This document shows positions 25,145 to 36,999 of a stretch of DNA of 64,000 nt, piece by piece (within the stretch, counting starts at the first letter, position 1; every line of letters starts with the position of its first letter). This DNA is from CAWDBV01 sp963800705 (GTDB taxonomy: Bacteria > Actinomycetota > Thermoleophilia > Solirubrobacterales > 70-9): the NCBI GenBank assembly GCA_963800705.1, contig CAWDBV010000007.1:248001-312000 (forward strand), in the 5' to 3' direction. The notes under the pieces are model-generated. The model was not told the DNA's origin. It saw nothing but the letters and a program-made list of their open reading frames with translations, and ran no database searches. The translations under genes and the position numbers were made by a program.

Positions 25145-26278
25145 TCAGTCCGTGACCACCTGCTGGAACGACTCGGTGACCTCCTGGACGTCCGCCTCCT
25201 CACCGGGCGGGTTCGGCTGGGTGGCGCAGTCGGCCGTGAACTCGGCTGTCGGGTTCACGAGCTCGTCGGCCGCCAGCTTCGGATCCACCTTGTCGATCCC
25301 TTTGACGGGGCTGACGTAGCGGACGTAGTCCGAAATCGGCGCCTGGATCGCCGGGTCGTAGACGAAGTCCATCCACGCCAGTGCGGCCGGCGTGTTCGGA
25401 GCCCCGACCGGGATCACCATGTTGTCCGACCACAGAATGCAGCCGTCGGCCGGCATTCGCCACTCGACGTCCTCGTTCTCGATCAGCTCGACGTCACCCG
25501 ACCAGCCGATCGCGGCGACCACGTTCTCGTTGCTCAGGTCCTGGACGTAGTCGTTGCCGGTGAATCGGCGCAGCTGGCCCGAGTCAGCGGCCTGCTGGAG
25601 CTTGTTGATCTGCTCCAGCCACTGCTCCTTGGTCGCGTCGGCCGGCTCGATCCCGTTTGCCTTCAGCATCAGCGGCACGGTGTCGCGCATCTCGGTGAGC
25701 ACGGTGACCTTGCCCTTGTACTTCGGGTCGAAGAGGTCGTTCACCGACTGCACATCGGGCGCCAGCTTCTTGTTGACGAGCAGGCCGGTCATGCCGGTCT
25801 GCCACGGGACGGAGAACTTCCGCTCCGGGTCGAACGACGGGCTGCGCAAGTCGTCGCGCAGGTTCGCCTCGACGTTCGGCAGGTCGGCGAGGTTGATGTC
25901 CTGCAGATAGCCCAGGTCGTGCATCTGCTTCGCCATCCAGTCGGTGACCACGAAGATGCTGCGGCCTCCGGACTCGCCATTCTGGAGCTGGGGCTGGACC
26001 TTGCCGAAGAAGTCGGCGTTGTCGTTGACGTCCTCGTTGTAGTTGACGGTCGTGCCGGGGTACTTGGCCTGGAACTTGCCGATCGTCGTATCCGGGCCCT
26101 TGCCCTTGTCGATGTAGCCGACCCAGGTCGAGATCCCGAGCTCGCCGGTGACGTCGCCGGTCGTGGCCGTCTCGGCGGCCTCGTCGCTGCCGCCGCCGAC
26201 CTCGTCGTCGCCGCCGCACGCGGCCAGGCCGAGCGCGAGCGCAAGCGCGACGAGGGCGAAAAGCATCTTCTTGGTCAC
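25145..26278 (-). CDS. potD: polyamine ABC transporter substrate-binding lipoprotein, PotD-like
   Basis: A 377-residue bacterial family 1-type extracellular solute-binding protein. The signal peptide ends in the lipobox LAAC (Cys about residue 21), so it is tethered outside the membrane. LGISTWVGYIDKG, TTVNYNEDVNDNADFF and IGWSGDVELIENEDVEWRMPADG match PotD/PotF; the acidic and aromatic residues in these stretches normally grip the amine groups. The downstream region DNMVIPVGAPNTPAALAWMDFVYDP is also family-typical. The exact polyamine cannot be told. Confidence 0.9.
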   Translation of the reverse strand: MTKKMLFALVALALALGLAACGGDDEVGGGSDEAAETATTGDVTGELGISTWVGYIDKGKGPDTTIGKFQAKYPGTTVNYNEDVNDNADFFGKVQPQLQNGESGGRSIFVVTDWMAKQMHDLGYLQDINLADLPNVEANLRDDLRSPSFDPERKFSVPWQTGMTGLLVNKKLAPDVQSVNDLFDPKYKGKVTVLTEMRDTVPLMLKANGIEPADATKEQWLEQINKLQQAADSGQLRRFTGNDYVQDLSNENVVAAIGWSGDVELIENEDVEWRMPADGCILWSDNMVIPVGAPNTPAALAWMDFVYDPAIQAPISDYVRYVSPVKGIDKVDPKLAADELVNPTAEFTADCATQPNPPGEEADVQEVTESFQQVVTD

Positions 26279-26309
26279 GGTTTCTCCTCCTTGATCGTTT
26301 GCGGTTTTC

Positions 26310-27503
26310 TCAAGTCTTTGCCGCCTCCAGGGCGCGGTCGGTCGCGATCGCGTCGGTTTCGTCGGGCACCGGCCCCTCGGACTCGCGGACCAGGTGCATG
26401 TGCTCCGGCGCCCAGGAGAGGCGCGCGCTCTCGCCGGCCCCGGGCATGCTCTGGCGCTCTGCGTCGTCGGTGTTCGGACACAGCACCGTCATCGCCACGT
26501 CGCCGGAGAGCCGCACGATCATCTGGGTCGAGGTGCCGAGGTAGAGCGAGCTCTCGACCATGCCTTCAACGCTCGGCCGGCCCTCACCCGTCGCATCTCC
26601 TCCGCTTCGCGTCCGGGGATGCTCGGCAGGCTCCGCGGCGGGCGCGATCCAGAGCTTCTCCGGCCGGACGACGGCGTGGCAGCGCTCGCCGGCGTCGAAG
26701 CCGCTCACGTCCGTGGTCACGGTGACGCCGCTGTCGAGCTCGACCCGGCCCCCCTCCCTGACGATCCCCGGCATCAGGTTCGAGACGCCGATGAACCCGG
26801 CCACGAAGGTGGTGGCGGGGCGCTCGTAGATCTCGACCGGACCGCCGACCTGCTCGATGCGGCCGCGGTTCATGACCGCGATCCGGTCCGACATCGTCAG
26901 CGCCTCCTCCTGGTCGTGGGTGACGTAGACGAAGGTGATGCCGACGTCGCGCTGGATCCGCTTCAGCTCCACCTGCAGGCCCTTTCGGAGCTTGAGGTCG
27001 AGCGCTCCGAGTGGCTCGTCGAGGAGCAGCACCTTGGGCAGGTTGACGAGCGCGCGGGCGAGCGCGACGCGCTGCTGCTGGCCGCCGGAGAGCTGGCTCG
27101 GGCGGCGGTTCGCCTCCGCGGTCAGCCCGACCCGCTCGAGCTCCTCGCGAACGCGGCGGTTGGTCTCCTCCGCCGCCACGCCCTTGCGCTTGAGGCCGAA
27201 GGCGACGTTGTCGGAGACGCTCAGGTGCGGAAAGAGCGCGTAGCTCTGGAACACGGTGTTTGTCGGCCGCTGGTAGGCGGGCTGCCCGACGACGTTCTCA
27301 CCGTCGATCAGTACCTCGCCGCTGGTCGGCTCCTCGAAGCCGGCTATCAGCCTCAACGTGGTCGTCTTGCCGCAGCCGCTCGGCCCGAGGAGCGTGAAGA
27401 ACTCGCCCTGGCCGATCGAGAGGCTCATCTCGTCCACAGCGGTCACCTCGCCGAAGCGCTTGCTGACCGAACGCAACTCGACGCTGGTTCGCGAGGCTTC
27501 CAT
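26310..27503 (-). CDS. potA: polyamine ABC transporter ATP-binding protein, PotA-like
   Basis: A 397-residue ATPase. Walker A is GPSGCGKTT, the signature is LSGGQQQR, Walker B is VLLLDEPLGALD, and the switch His is in VTHDQEEA. The C-terminal OB-type (TOBE) domain starts after FIGVSNLMPG and has a Gly/Glu-rich insertion. It energises the importer from the cytoplasm. The ATG at 27503 was chosen since GAGGAGA sits seven bases upstream; a GTG at 27509 is too close to that site. It is the first gene of the minus operon, divergent from the aminotransferase gene. Confidence 0.92.
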   Translation of the reverse strand: MEASRTSVELRSVSKRFGEVTAVDEMSLSIGQGEFFTLLGPSGCGKTTTLRLIAGFEEPTSGEVLIDGENVVGQPAYQRPTNTVFQSYALFPHLSVSDNVAFGLKRKGVAAEETNRRVREELERVGLTAEANRRPSQLSGGQQQRVALARALVNLPKVLLLDEPLGALDLKLRKGLQVELKRIQRDVGITFVYVTHDQEEALTMSDRIAVMNRGRIEQVGGPVEIYERPATTFVAGFIGVSNLMPGIVREGGRVELDSGVTVTTDVSGFDAGERCHAVVRPEKLWIAPAAEPAEHPRTRSGGDATGEGRPSVEGMVESSLYLGTSTQMIVRLSGDVAMTVLCPNTDDAERQSMPGAGESARLSWAPEHMHLVRESEGPVPDETDAIATDRALEAAKT

Positions 27504-27644
27504 TGCCACATCTCCTCTCCTCGGGGTCCGGCGGCAACCATATATCTCGCCCCACGAAGGCGAGGCTCCGCTCGACCAAACGTCCAGCGCTCACGCAGCG
27601 ATCCATCTATCGTCCGTGGTCGGAGACCCGATGAGGAGAGAGAC

Positions 27645-29030
27645 ATGGCCGCGACCCCGAGTGTGACCCCGCAACAGCAGGCTGGAGCGAACCTCCAGGA
27701 GCTCGCCAAGCGCCACCTGTGGATGCATTTCACCCGCATGGGCTCGTTCGAGGACGCCGACGTGCCGATCATCGTCCGCGGCGAGGGCTGCTACGTCTAC
27801 GACGAGAAGGGCAACCGCTACCTCGACGGGCTCGCGGGGCTGTTCTGCGTCAACTCCGGCCACGGGCGCACCGAGCTCGGCGAGGCCGCGGCCGAGCAGA
27901 TCGCCGAGCTCGACTTCTACGTCAACTGGAGCTACGCGCACCCGCGCGCGATCGAGCTCGCGACCAGGATCGCCGGGCTCGCGCCGGGCGACCTCAACCG
28001 CGTCTTCTTCACCTCGGGCGGGGGCGAGGCGGTCGAGTCGGCGATCAAGCTCGCCCGCAACTACCACCGCATGCGCGGCAAGGGCCAGAAGATCAAGCTG
28101 ATCGCGCGCGAGATCGCCTACCACGGCACCACGATGGGGGCGCTCTCGGCGACAGGGATCCCGGCGCTGCGCGCGCCGTTTGAGCCGCTCACCCCCGGCG
28201 GCTGCCACGTCGCGAACACCAACAGCTATCGCTGGCCCGATGACCGCGACCCGCTCTGGGCCGCGGAGGAGATCGAGCGCCGGATCGAGTTCGAGAGCCC
28301 CGACACGGTCGCCGCGGTGATCCTCGAGCCGCTCCAGAACGCCGGCGGCTGCATCCCGCCGCAGGATGGTTACTTCGACCGCGTCCGCGAGATCTGCGAC
28401 CGCCACGACGTGCTTTTGATCTCCGACGAGGTGATCTGCGCCTGGGGCCGGCTCGGCCACTACTTCGGCTGCCAGCGCTACGGCTACCAGCCCGACATCA
28501 TCACGTTCGCGAAGGCGCTCACCTCGGCCTACGTGCCGATGGGCGGCATGATCGTCTCCGATCAGGTCTATGAGCCTTTCTCCTCAGGTGACGCGATGTT
28601 CGCGCACGGCTACACGTTCGGCGGCCACCCCGTGGCGGCGGCCGTCGCGATGGCGAACCTCGACGTCTACGAGCGCGAGGACCTCTGTGGGCACGTGCTC
28701 GCCAAGGAGGGCGAGTTCCGCGCCGCGATGGAGTCGCTCTCCGACCTGCCGATCGTCGGCGACGTCCGCGGCGACGGCTTCTTCCACGCGATCGAGCTCG
28801 TCCGCGACAAGGAGACCAAGGAGTCGCTAGATGACGAGGAATCCGAGGAGTTGCTGCGCGGCTTCCTCTCCGGCGAGCTCTACCGCCGCGGGCTGATCTG
28901 CCGCGCCGATGACCGCGGCGACCCGGTGATCCAGCTCTCGCCGCCGCTGATCTCCGACACCGAGCAGTTCGAGGAGATCGTCGACGTACTCCGCCCGGTG
29001 CTCGAGGAAGCGGGAAAAAGACTGAAGTGA
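27645..29030 (+). CDS. class III (omega) aminotransferase, putrescine/beta-alanine-pyruvate type
   Basis: A 461-residue PLP-dependent omega-aminotransferase. The PLP-anchoring Lys lies in TFAKALTSAYVPMGG, the acidic residue that contacts the pyridine is in LLISDEVICAWGR, and the phosphate grip is in FFTSGGGEAVE. Such enzymes move a terminal amino group from a diamine or omega-amino acid to pyruvate, giving alanine. In this cluster a putrescine-pyruvate aminotransferase role (SpuC-like) is the simplest reading, because alanine dehydrogenase follows with a four-base overlap. The start ATG at 27645 follows GAGGAGAGAGAC. Confidence 0.9.
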   Translation: MAATPSVTPQQQAGANLQELAKRHLWMHFTRMGSFEDADVPIIVRGEGCYVYDEKGNRYLDGLAGLFCVNSGHGRTELGEAAAEQIAELDFYVNWSYAHPRAIELATRIAGLAPGDLNRVFFTSGGGEAVESAIKLARNYHRMRGKGQKIKLIAREIAYHGTTMGALSATGIPALRAPFEPLTPGGCHVANTNSYRWPDDRDPLWAAEEIERRIEFESPDTVAAVILEPLQNAGGCIPPQDGYFDRVREICDRHDVLLISDEVICAWGRLGHYFGCQRYGYQPDIITFAKALTSAYVPMGGMIVSDQVYEPFSSGDAMFAHGYTFGGHPVAAAVAMANLDVYEREDLCGHVLAKEGEFRAAMESLSDLPIVGDVRGDGFFHAIELVRDKETKESLDDEESEELLRGFLSGELYRRGLICRADDRGDPVIQLSPPLISDTEQFEEIVDVLRPVLEEAGKRLK

Positions 29031-30154
29031 AGGTCGGGGTTCCCACCGAGATCAAGGACGACGAGTACCGCGTCGCCCTGACCCCGGTGGGAGCGCGCGA
29101 GCTCGCCGAGCACGGGCACGAGGTTTTGATCCAGGCCGGCGCCGGCGAGGGAAGCGGCATCGCCGACTCCGATTACGAGGCGCAGCGGGCCCGGATCTCG
29201 CCGGACGCGGCGTCCCTGTTCGCCGAGGCCCACATGGTGCTGAAGGTGAAGGAGCCGCAGATGCCCGAGGTCGCGATGCTGCGCCCCGGCCAGGCCCTGT
29301 TCACATACCTGCACCTGGCGCCCGCCCCCGAGCTCGCCGAGGCGCTGGCCGGCTCGGGCGCGACCTGCATCGCCTACGAGACGGTCGAGGACGAGCGAGG
29401 CGCGCTGCCGCTGCTGGCGCCGATGAGCGAGATCGCCGGCAAGATCGCGACCCAGGCGGGCGCGTTCATGCTCGAAAAGCCGCTCGGCGGGCGCGGCGTG
29501 CTGCTGGGCGGCGTCCCCGGTGTGGCGGCCGCCAACGTGCTCGTGATCGGCGGCGGCGTGGTCGGCATGAACGCGGCCTTCATCGCGATCGGGATGGAGG
29601 CCGACGTCTTCGTCTTCGACCTCTCGATCGACCGGCTGCGCGAGCTCGACGTGGTCTTCAACGGGCGCTGTTCGACCGTGTTCAGCTCGACGCTGGCGAT
29701 CGAGGAGATGCTGCCGCAGGCCGACCTCGTGATCGGTGCCGTGCTCGTCCCCGGTGCCCGGGCGCCAAAGGTGATCAAGCGGGAGCACCTGGCGCTGATG
29801 AAGGAGCGCGCCGTGCTCGTCGACGTTGCCATCGATCAAGGCGGCTGCTTCGAGACCTCGAAGCCGACCACTCACGCCGACCCGGTCTACGAGGTCGACG
29901 ATGTGCTCCATTACTGCGTCACCAACATGCCTGGCGCGGTTCCGGTCACCTCCACGTACGCGCTCACCAACGCGACCCTTCCCTACGCGCTGCTGCTCGC
30001 CGACAAGGGCGTTGAGGAGGCGCTCCGCCGTCAACCTGGCCTGCGCCCCGGGGTGAACGTCGCCGAGGGCAAGATCACGCATCCGGCGGTTGCCGAGAGC
30101 GTCGGCATCGCGGCGACCCCGGTCGAGGACGCAGTGCGACAACTTGCGAAATGA
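29027..30154 (+). CDS. ald: alanine dehydrogenase
   Basis: A 375-residue NAD-dependent alanine dehydrogenase that interconverts L-alanine and pyruvate plus ammonia. The N-terminal KVGVPTEIKDDEYRVALTP, the Lys in LKVKEPQ, VIGGGVVGMNAA for NAD binding, DVAIDQGGCFETSKPTTH and VTNMPGAVPVTSTYAL are diagnostic. The GTG start at 29027 overlaps the aminotransferase stop (GTGA). In this operon it can recycle the alanine produced by the aminotransferase, releasing ammonia and restoring pyruvate. Confidence 0.95.
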   Translation: MKVGVPTEIKDDEYRVALTPVGARELAEHGHEVLIQAGAGEGSGIADSDYEAQRARISPDAASLFAEAHMVLKVKEPQMPEVAMLRPGQALFTYLHLAPAPELAEALAGSGATCIAYETVEDERGALPLLAPMSEIAGKIATQAGAFMLEKPLGGRGVLLGGVPGVAAANVLVIGGGVVGMNAAFIAIGMEADVFVFDLSIDRLRELDVVFNGRCSTVFSSTLAIEEMLPQADLVIGAVLVPGARAPKVIKREHLALMKERAVLVDVAIDQGGCFETSKPTTHADPVYEVDDVLHYCVTNMPGAVPVTSTYALTNATLPYALLLADKGVEEALRRQPGLRPGVNVAEGKITHPAVAESVGIAATPVEDAVRQLAK

Positions 30155-30196
30155 GAACTCACCAAACAAGGACTGACGACACAAGGAGGGCTTGAG

Positions 30197-31651
30197 ATGG
30201 GAACGGCTGAAGCGACAGAGGTGATCACGCTCCAGAACATGATCGGCGGCGAGATGGTCGATCCGGCCGACGGCGGCTCCGAGGAGGTCGTCAATCCGGC
30301 GAGCGGCGAGGTGATCGCGAAGGCGCCGCTCTCGACCGAGGCCGATGTCGACAAGGCGGTCAGCGCCGCGAAGAAGGCCTTCGAGGGCTGGGCGAATCAG
30401 ACCCCCGGCGAGCGCTCGAACCTGCTGTTGGCGCTCGCCGACGCGATCGAGGAGAAGGCCGACGAGATCGCCGACCTCGAGTCCGCCGATGCCGGCAAGC
30501 CGCGCGCGGCGTTTCTGGAGGACGAGGTTCCATTCATGGTTGACAACCTGCGCTTCTTCGCGGGAGCGGGACGCAACCTCGAGGGCAAGCCCGCCGGCGA
30601 GTACGTCGAGGGGTACACGTCGATGATCCGCCGCGAGCCCGTCGGCGTCGTCGGCCAGATCACACCCTGGAACTACCCGCTGATGATGGCGATATGGAAG
30701 ATCGGCCCGGCGCTCGCGACCGGCAACACGCTGGTCCTGAAACCGGCCGAGACCACCCCGGCGAGCACGCTCAAGTACCTCGGCGAACTCTGCGCCGAGA
30801 TCTTCCCTCCCGGCGTCGTCAACCTGATCGGCGGCCACGGCGAGCCCACCGGCGCCGCACTCGTTACCCACCCCGAGGTCGACATGGTCTCGCTGACCGG
30901 CTCGCCGGAGACCGGCAAGTGGATCGCCCGCGAGGCGGCCGCGAGCCTGAAGCGCGTCCACCTCGAGCTCGGCGGCAAGGCGCCGGTCGTGGTCTTCGAC
31001 GACGTCGAGATGGAGACGGCGCTCGAGACGATCGCCGGCACCGGCTACTACAACGCCGGCCAGGACTGCACCGCGGCCACCAGGGTGCTGGCCGGGAAGG
31101 GCGTCTACGACGACGTCGTCTCGGGCCTGGCCGAGCAGGCCAAGGGCCTGGTGCTCGGCGACACGATGTCCGAGGACACCACGCTCGGGCCGCTCAACTC
31201 CGAGCGCCAGCGCGAGCGCGTCGAGGGATTCCTCGAGCGCAAGCCGAAGCAGGCGGAGGTCGTGACCGGGGGAGAGGAGCCCGACCTGCCCGGCTACTTC
31301 CTCGAGCCGGCGGTGGTCGCCGGGCTCGAGCAGGACGACGAGATGGTCCAGAACGAGATCTTCGGGCCGGTGATCACCGTGCAGCCGTTCGACGACGAGC
31401 AGAAGGCGATCGAATGGGCGAACGGCACCCGCTACGGCCTCGCGTCCTCGGTCTGGACCCGCGATATCGGGCGCGCGCTACGGGTCTCGAAGGCGCTGCG
31501 GTTCGGCTGCGTGTGGATCAACGATCACATTCCGATCGCGTCCGAGATGCCGCACGGCGGCTACAAGCAGTCCGGATACGGCAAGGACCTGTCGATGTAC
31601 GCCCTCGAGGACTACACGAACATCAAGCACGTGATGGCGAGCCTGTCGTAA
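30197..31651 (+). CDS. aldehyde dehydrogenase, gamma-aminobutyraldehyde dehydrogenase type
   Basis: A 484-residue aldehyde dehydrogenase. Motifs are ITPWNYPLMMAIWKIGPALATGN, LTGSPETGKW, the catalytic Glu in HLELGGKAPVVV, the catalytic Cys in NAGQDCTAATR, and NEIFGPVITVQPF. The DCTAATR and HIPIASEMPHGGYKQSGYGKD stretches resemble the aminobutyraldehyde/betaine aldehyde group (PatD-like). It would turn 4-aminobutanal, made by transamination of putrescine, into GABA. The start ATG follows ACAAGGAGGGC. Confidence 0.9.
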   Translation: MGTAEATEVITLQNMIGGEMVDPADGGSEEVVNPASGEVIAKAPLSTEADVDKAVSAAKKAFEGWANQTPGERSNLLLALADAIEEKADEIADLESADAGKPRAAFLEDEVPFMVDNLRFFAGAGRNLEGKPAGEYVEGYTSMIRREPVGVVGQITPWNYPLMMAIWKIGPALATGNTLVLKPAETTPASTLKYLGELCAEIFPPGVVNLIGGHGEPTGAALVTHPEVDMVSLTGSPETGKWIAREAAASLKRVHLELGGKAPVVVFDDVEMETALETIAGTGYYNAGQDCTAATRVLAGKGVYDDVVSGLAEQAKGLVLGDTMSEDTTLGPLNSERQRERVEGFLERKPKQAEVVTGGEEPDLPGYFLEPAVVAGLEQDDEMVQNEIFGPVITVQPFDDEQKAIEWANGTRYGLASSVWTRDIGRALRVSKALRFGCVWINDHIPIASEMPHGGYKQSGYGKDLSMYALEDYTNIKHVMASLS

Positions 31652-31693
31652 GACAGGCGGAGCCATCGGATCAAGCGGGGTTTGAGGCGCTCT

Positions 31694-32269
31694 CTAGAGA
31701 GAGGGGTAGTGCCGCGCGACGTAGCCCTTTGACGACCGCGGTGTCGCGCGCCACCGCGGGCCGCTGCCGCTGTTGACGGGCTCGCCGACCGCCGAGGTGT
31801 CCAGGCGCAGGCCGGCGATCACCGCGTACATGTGGCCCTTGTTCGCGTAGGTGGTGATCCATGTGCCGGGCCCGGGAGCGCCCCACTTCATGAACGGGCC
31901 GGAGGGGAGCGGCGATTTGAGGATGCCCGCGCCGTTGAGCGCGAAGCTGACCGTGCCCGAGCAGTCGTAGCCCTTTGAGTAGAAGCTCTTGTGGCCGCCA
32001 CCGTAGATGTACGGCTTCGTGGTGATCGTGTTCACGGCGGCGATTGCGTTGACGACCGCCGGAGGGGCACCGACCGGAGCGAGCGCGATGCCGGTCGGAA
32101 GCAGCGTCGCCTTGCCGGGGATCGGCGAGGTCGGGGGCGGCGGGGCGACCGGATCGATCGCGCCGGGGGTCGATGCTCCACCCGTCTGGGCGCTGGCCAC
32201 GGCGGGCAGCGCCAGCGCGGCGGCAACGCCTGTGAGTACGACTAGAACTCTGAGCTTTCGTGAACGCAA
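31694..32269 (-). CDS. secreted NlpC/P60-type cell-wall hydrolase 1
   Basis: A 191-residue exported protein with an N-terminal signal peptide (cut near ASAQ, residue 28), a Pro-rich linker, then an NlpC/P60 peptidase domain. The catalytic Cys is in GYDCSGTVSFAL and the His is likely in KGHMYAVIAG; YGGGHKSF precedes the Cys as in its relatives. Such enzymes cut peptidoglycan stem peptides. The start is TTG 32269 with AAGGAG just upstream. A c-di-AMP riboswitch lies directly upstream, so expression should fall or rise with that second messenger. Confidence 0.88.
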   Translation of the reverse strand: MRSRKLRVLVVLTGVAAALALPAVASAQTGGASTPGAIDPVAPPPPTSPIPGKATLLPTGIALAPVGAPPAVVNAIAAVNTITTKPYIYGGGHKSFYSKGYDCSGTVSFALNGAGILKSPLPSGPFMKWGAPGPGTWITTYANKGHMYAVIAGLRLDTSAVGEPVNSGSGPRWRATPRSSKGYVARHYPSL

Positions 32270-32283
32270 ACCGGTCTTCTCCT

Positions 32284-32426
32284 TCGTCGGCCTACGGGGT
32301 TAGCTGACGGGCTGGCGCTAAAGGAGCCTGCGCCCCTACACGAGGTAGGTTCGCCCCAAATTCAGTGGTTCCCCCGTCCTTCTCGCGGTCGGGCCGCGTG
32401 AAGGTTCGGCATTACCTTGGGCTACG
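32284..32426 (-). promoter_or_regulatory. ydaO/yuaA-type c-di-AMP riboswitch 1
   Basis: Reading the minus strand, the leader has GCCGAACC (32410-32403), GGGGGAACCA (32375-32366), GGGGCGAACC, and the 3' landmark CCGTCAGCTAACCCCGTAGG (32310-32291). These are in the order of the c-di-AMP riboswitch. The last element sits about 20 bases from the TTG start, near the ribosome site. In actinobacteria such elements usually lie upstream of NlpC/P60 and Rpf-like cell-wall genes. Identification is by motif, not by covariance model. Confidence 0.85.
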
Positions 32427-32540
32427 AGGCGGGCACACTAACAAAGTGAAGGGACGCTTGCAAGACGCCCTGCACGGCGCTCATGTGCAGAACGGCACTA
32501 GCTCCGCGTTCTTGCCGCTCTTTGGGGCGATTACCCAGAA

Positions 32541-33140
32541 TTAAAGGCCGAGGTAGTGGCGCACCGCGTAGCCCCTCGCCGGTCGCTGCGTCGAGCGCCA
32601 GCGCGGGCCCTTTCCGCTGCCCGAGCCCATCGCCGAGGTGTCCCAGCGCAGGCCGGCGATCACCGCGTACGTGTGGCCGGCGTTGGCGTAGACCGAGATC
32701 CAACTGCCGCGCCCGGGCAGCCCCCACTTCATCAGCGGCCCCGACGGCAGCGGGCTTGCGAGCAGCCCGGCGCCGCGGAGCGCGTAGCTGACCGCGCCCG
32801 AGCAGTCGTAGCCGGCCTGGTTGTAGAAGCTCTTGTGTCCTCCTCCCCAGCGGTAGGGCGTCAGCCGGATCTGGTTCGCGGCGTTGATCGCCCCGACAAC
32901 GGCCGGAGGGGCGTCGGCGGGCGGGACGGCGGTCCCGTTCGGGAGCAGCGTCGCCTTGCCGAGCGGTCCCGTGGGCGTCGGAGTCGTCACCGGGGTCGCC
33001 GGTGCGACCGGTGTCCCCGAGCCCGGCGTCTCCGACCCGCCGGTCTGTGCGGCGGCGGTGGCGGAGAAGGTGAACAAGAGCGTGACCACCGCGCCGGCGG
33101 CGGCCATCCCCATCAATGCACGCAGGTTGTTTTCAAGCAC
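32541..33140 (-). CDS. secreted NlpC/P60-type cell-wall hydrolase 2
   Basis: A 199-residue paralog of the preceding hydrolase. It has a signal peptide (cut near TAAAQ, about residue 32), a Gly/Pro/Thr-rich linker and an NlpC/P60 domain. The catalytic Cys is in GYDCSGAVSYAL, the likely catalytic His is in AGHTYAVIAG, and RWGGGHKSFY precedes the Cys. The start is GTG 33140 with AAGGAGG eight bases upstream. It is also preceded by its own c-di-AMP riboswitch. The two genes probably arose by duplication of riboswitch plus gene. Confidence 0.88.
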   Translation of the reverse strand: MLENNLRALMGMAAAGAVVTLLFTFSATAAAQTGGSETPGSGTPVAPATPVTTPTPTGPLGKATLLPNGTAVPPADAPPAVVGAINAANQIRLTPYRWGGGHKSFYNQAGYDCSGAVSYALRGAGLLASPLPSGPLMKWGLPGRGSWISVYANAGHTYAVIAGLRWDTSAMGSGSGKGPRWRSTQRPARGYAVRHYLGL

Positions 33141-33153
33141 GAGTCAGCCTCCT

Positions 33154-33297
33154 TCGTCGGCCTACGGGGTTAGCTGACGGGCTGGCGCTAAAGGAGCCTG
33201 CGCCCCCACCGAGGTGGGTTAGCCCCAAACAATTGGTTCCCCCGTTCTCCCGTGGCCTCTGCCCGCGGGAGATTCGGCATTTGTTTGAGGGCGGCAG
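33154..33297 (-). promoter_or_regulatory. ydaO/yuaA-type c-di-AMP riboswitch 2
   Basis: On the minus strand the landmarks recur in order: GCCGAA (33278-33273), GGGGGAACCA near 33243-33234, GGGGCTAACC, and CCGTCAGCTAACCCCGTAGG (33180-33161). About 55 bases at its 3' end are identical to riboswitch 1, while the loops differ. The element ends next to the AAGGAGG ribosome site, so either translation or transcription could be controlled. Confidence 0.85.
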
Positions 33298-33341
33298 ATT
33301 AGCAAATGCTCACACCCAAAGCGTTGATAGCTTGGCCCACC

Positions 33342-34160
33342 GTGGAGCTTGAAGGCAAGCGAATCCTGCTCAGCGGCGCGACCGGCGGAATCGGCCGCGC
33401 GATCGCCGAGGCGCTCTCCGCGCGCGACGCGAGGCTCGTGCTCAGCTCGAGGCGGCCGAAGGAGCTCGGCGAGCTCGCCAAATCGCTCCCGGGTGGTGCC
33501 AGACGTCACAAGCACATCGTCTGCGACCTGGCCAGCAAGGGCGCCGGCGAGAAGTTGATTCACGAGGCGGAGGAGCAGTTCGGCGAGCTCGACGGCCTGG
33601 TCGCCAACGCGGCCCTGCCCGCTTCGGGGAAGCTCGAGGGCTTCACGCAGCGTCAGCTCGACCGCGCGATCCGCGTCAACCTCGAGTCGCCGATCAAGAT
33701 GACGCGTGAGCTGATGGGGAAGCTGATGGAGAAGGGAGAAGGCCACTTCGTCTACGTCTCTTCGCTCGCCGGCCAATACGCGAGCGCGCGCTCCTCGCTC
33801 TACTCGGCGACCAAGTTCGGGCTGCGCGGGTTCGCATTCGGGTTGCGCGAGGACCTGCACCGGAACGGGGTCGGGGTCTCGATCGTCTCCCCGGGCCTTG
33901 TCCGCGACGCCGGCATGTACGCCGACTCGGGCTCGACGAGCACCGGCGGCCTCGGCACGACGACGCCGGAGAAGGTCGCGAAGGCGGTCGTGAAGGCGAT
34001 CCGCCGCAACAAGTCCGAGATCTCGGTGGCGCCGTTCCGGCAGCGGCGGCTGGCGGCGTTCGCGGCCAACCATCCTGAGCTCGCCGGCCGCATTACCCGC
34101 AACGAGCGCGCCCAGGGCGTCGCCGACTCGGTCGCAGACGGCCAGACTGAAAAGCGTTAG
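33342..34160 (+). CDS. short-chain dehydrogenase/reductase
   Basis: A 272-residue classical SDR. The nucleotide loop is SGATGGIGRA, the NAG-like motif is VANAAL, the catalytic Ser is in YVSSLAG and the pair Tyr/Lys in YSATKFG. The Arg residues after the second strand (LSSRRPKE) suggest NADP. Substrate is unknown. The start was set at GTG 33342 (MELEGKRILLSG), the natural SDR N-terminus. A TAGCTT box eight bases upstream and no ribosome site suggest a leaderless message. It is divergent from the riboswitch-controlled hydrolase. Confidence 0.88.
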   Translation: MELEGKRILLSGATGGIGRAIAEALSARDARLVLSSRRPKELGELAKSLPGGARRHKHIVCDLASKGAGEKLIHEAEEQFGELDGLVANAALPASGKLEGFTQRQLDRAIRVNLESPIKMTRELMGKLMEKGEGHFVYVSSLAGQYASARSSLYSATKFGLRGFAFGLREDLHRNGVGVSIVSPGLVRDAGMYADSGSTSTGGLGTTTPEKVAKAVVKAIRRNKSEISVAPFRQRRLAAFAANHPELAGRITRNERAQGVADSVADGQTEKR

Positions 34161-34190
34161 CGGGGATCAGGCAGTCCATAGACTGAAGCT

Positions 34191-36992
<2,802 letters not shown>

Positions 36993-36999
36993 GCACGCG

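Noticed and set aside
28880..30961. 693-residue minus-strand ORF over alanine dehydrogenase and aldehyde dehydrogenase
   Set aside because: Antisense shadow, no motif, and Arg/His-rich composition.
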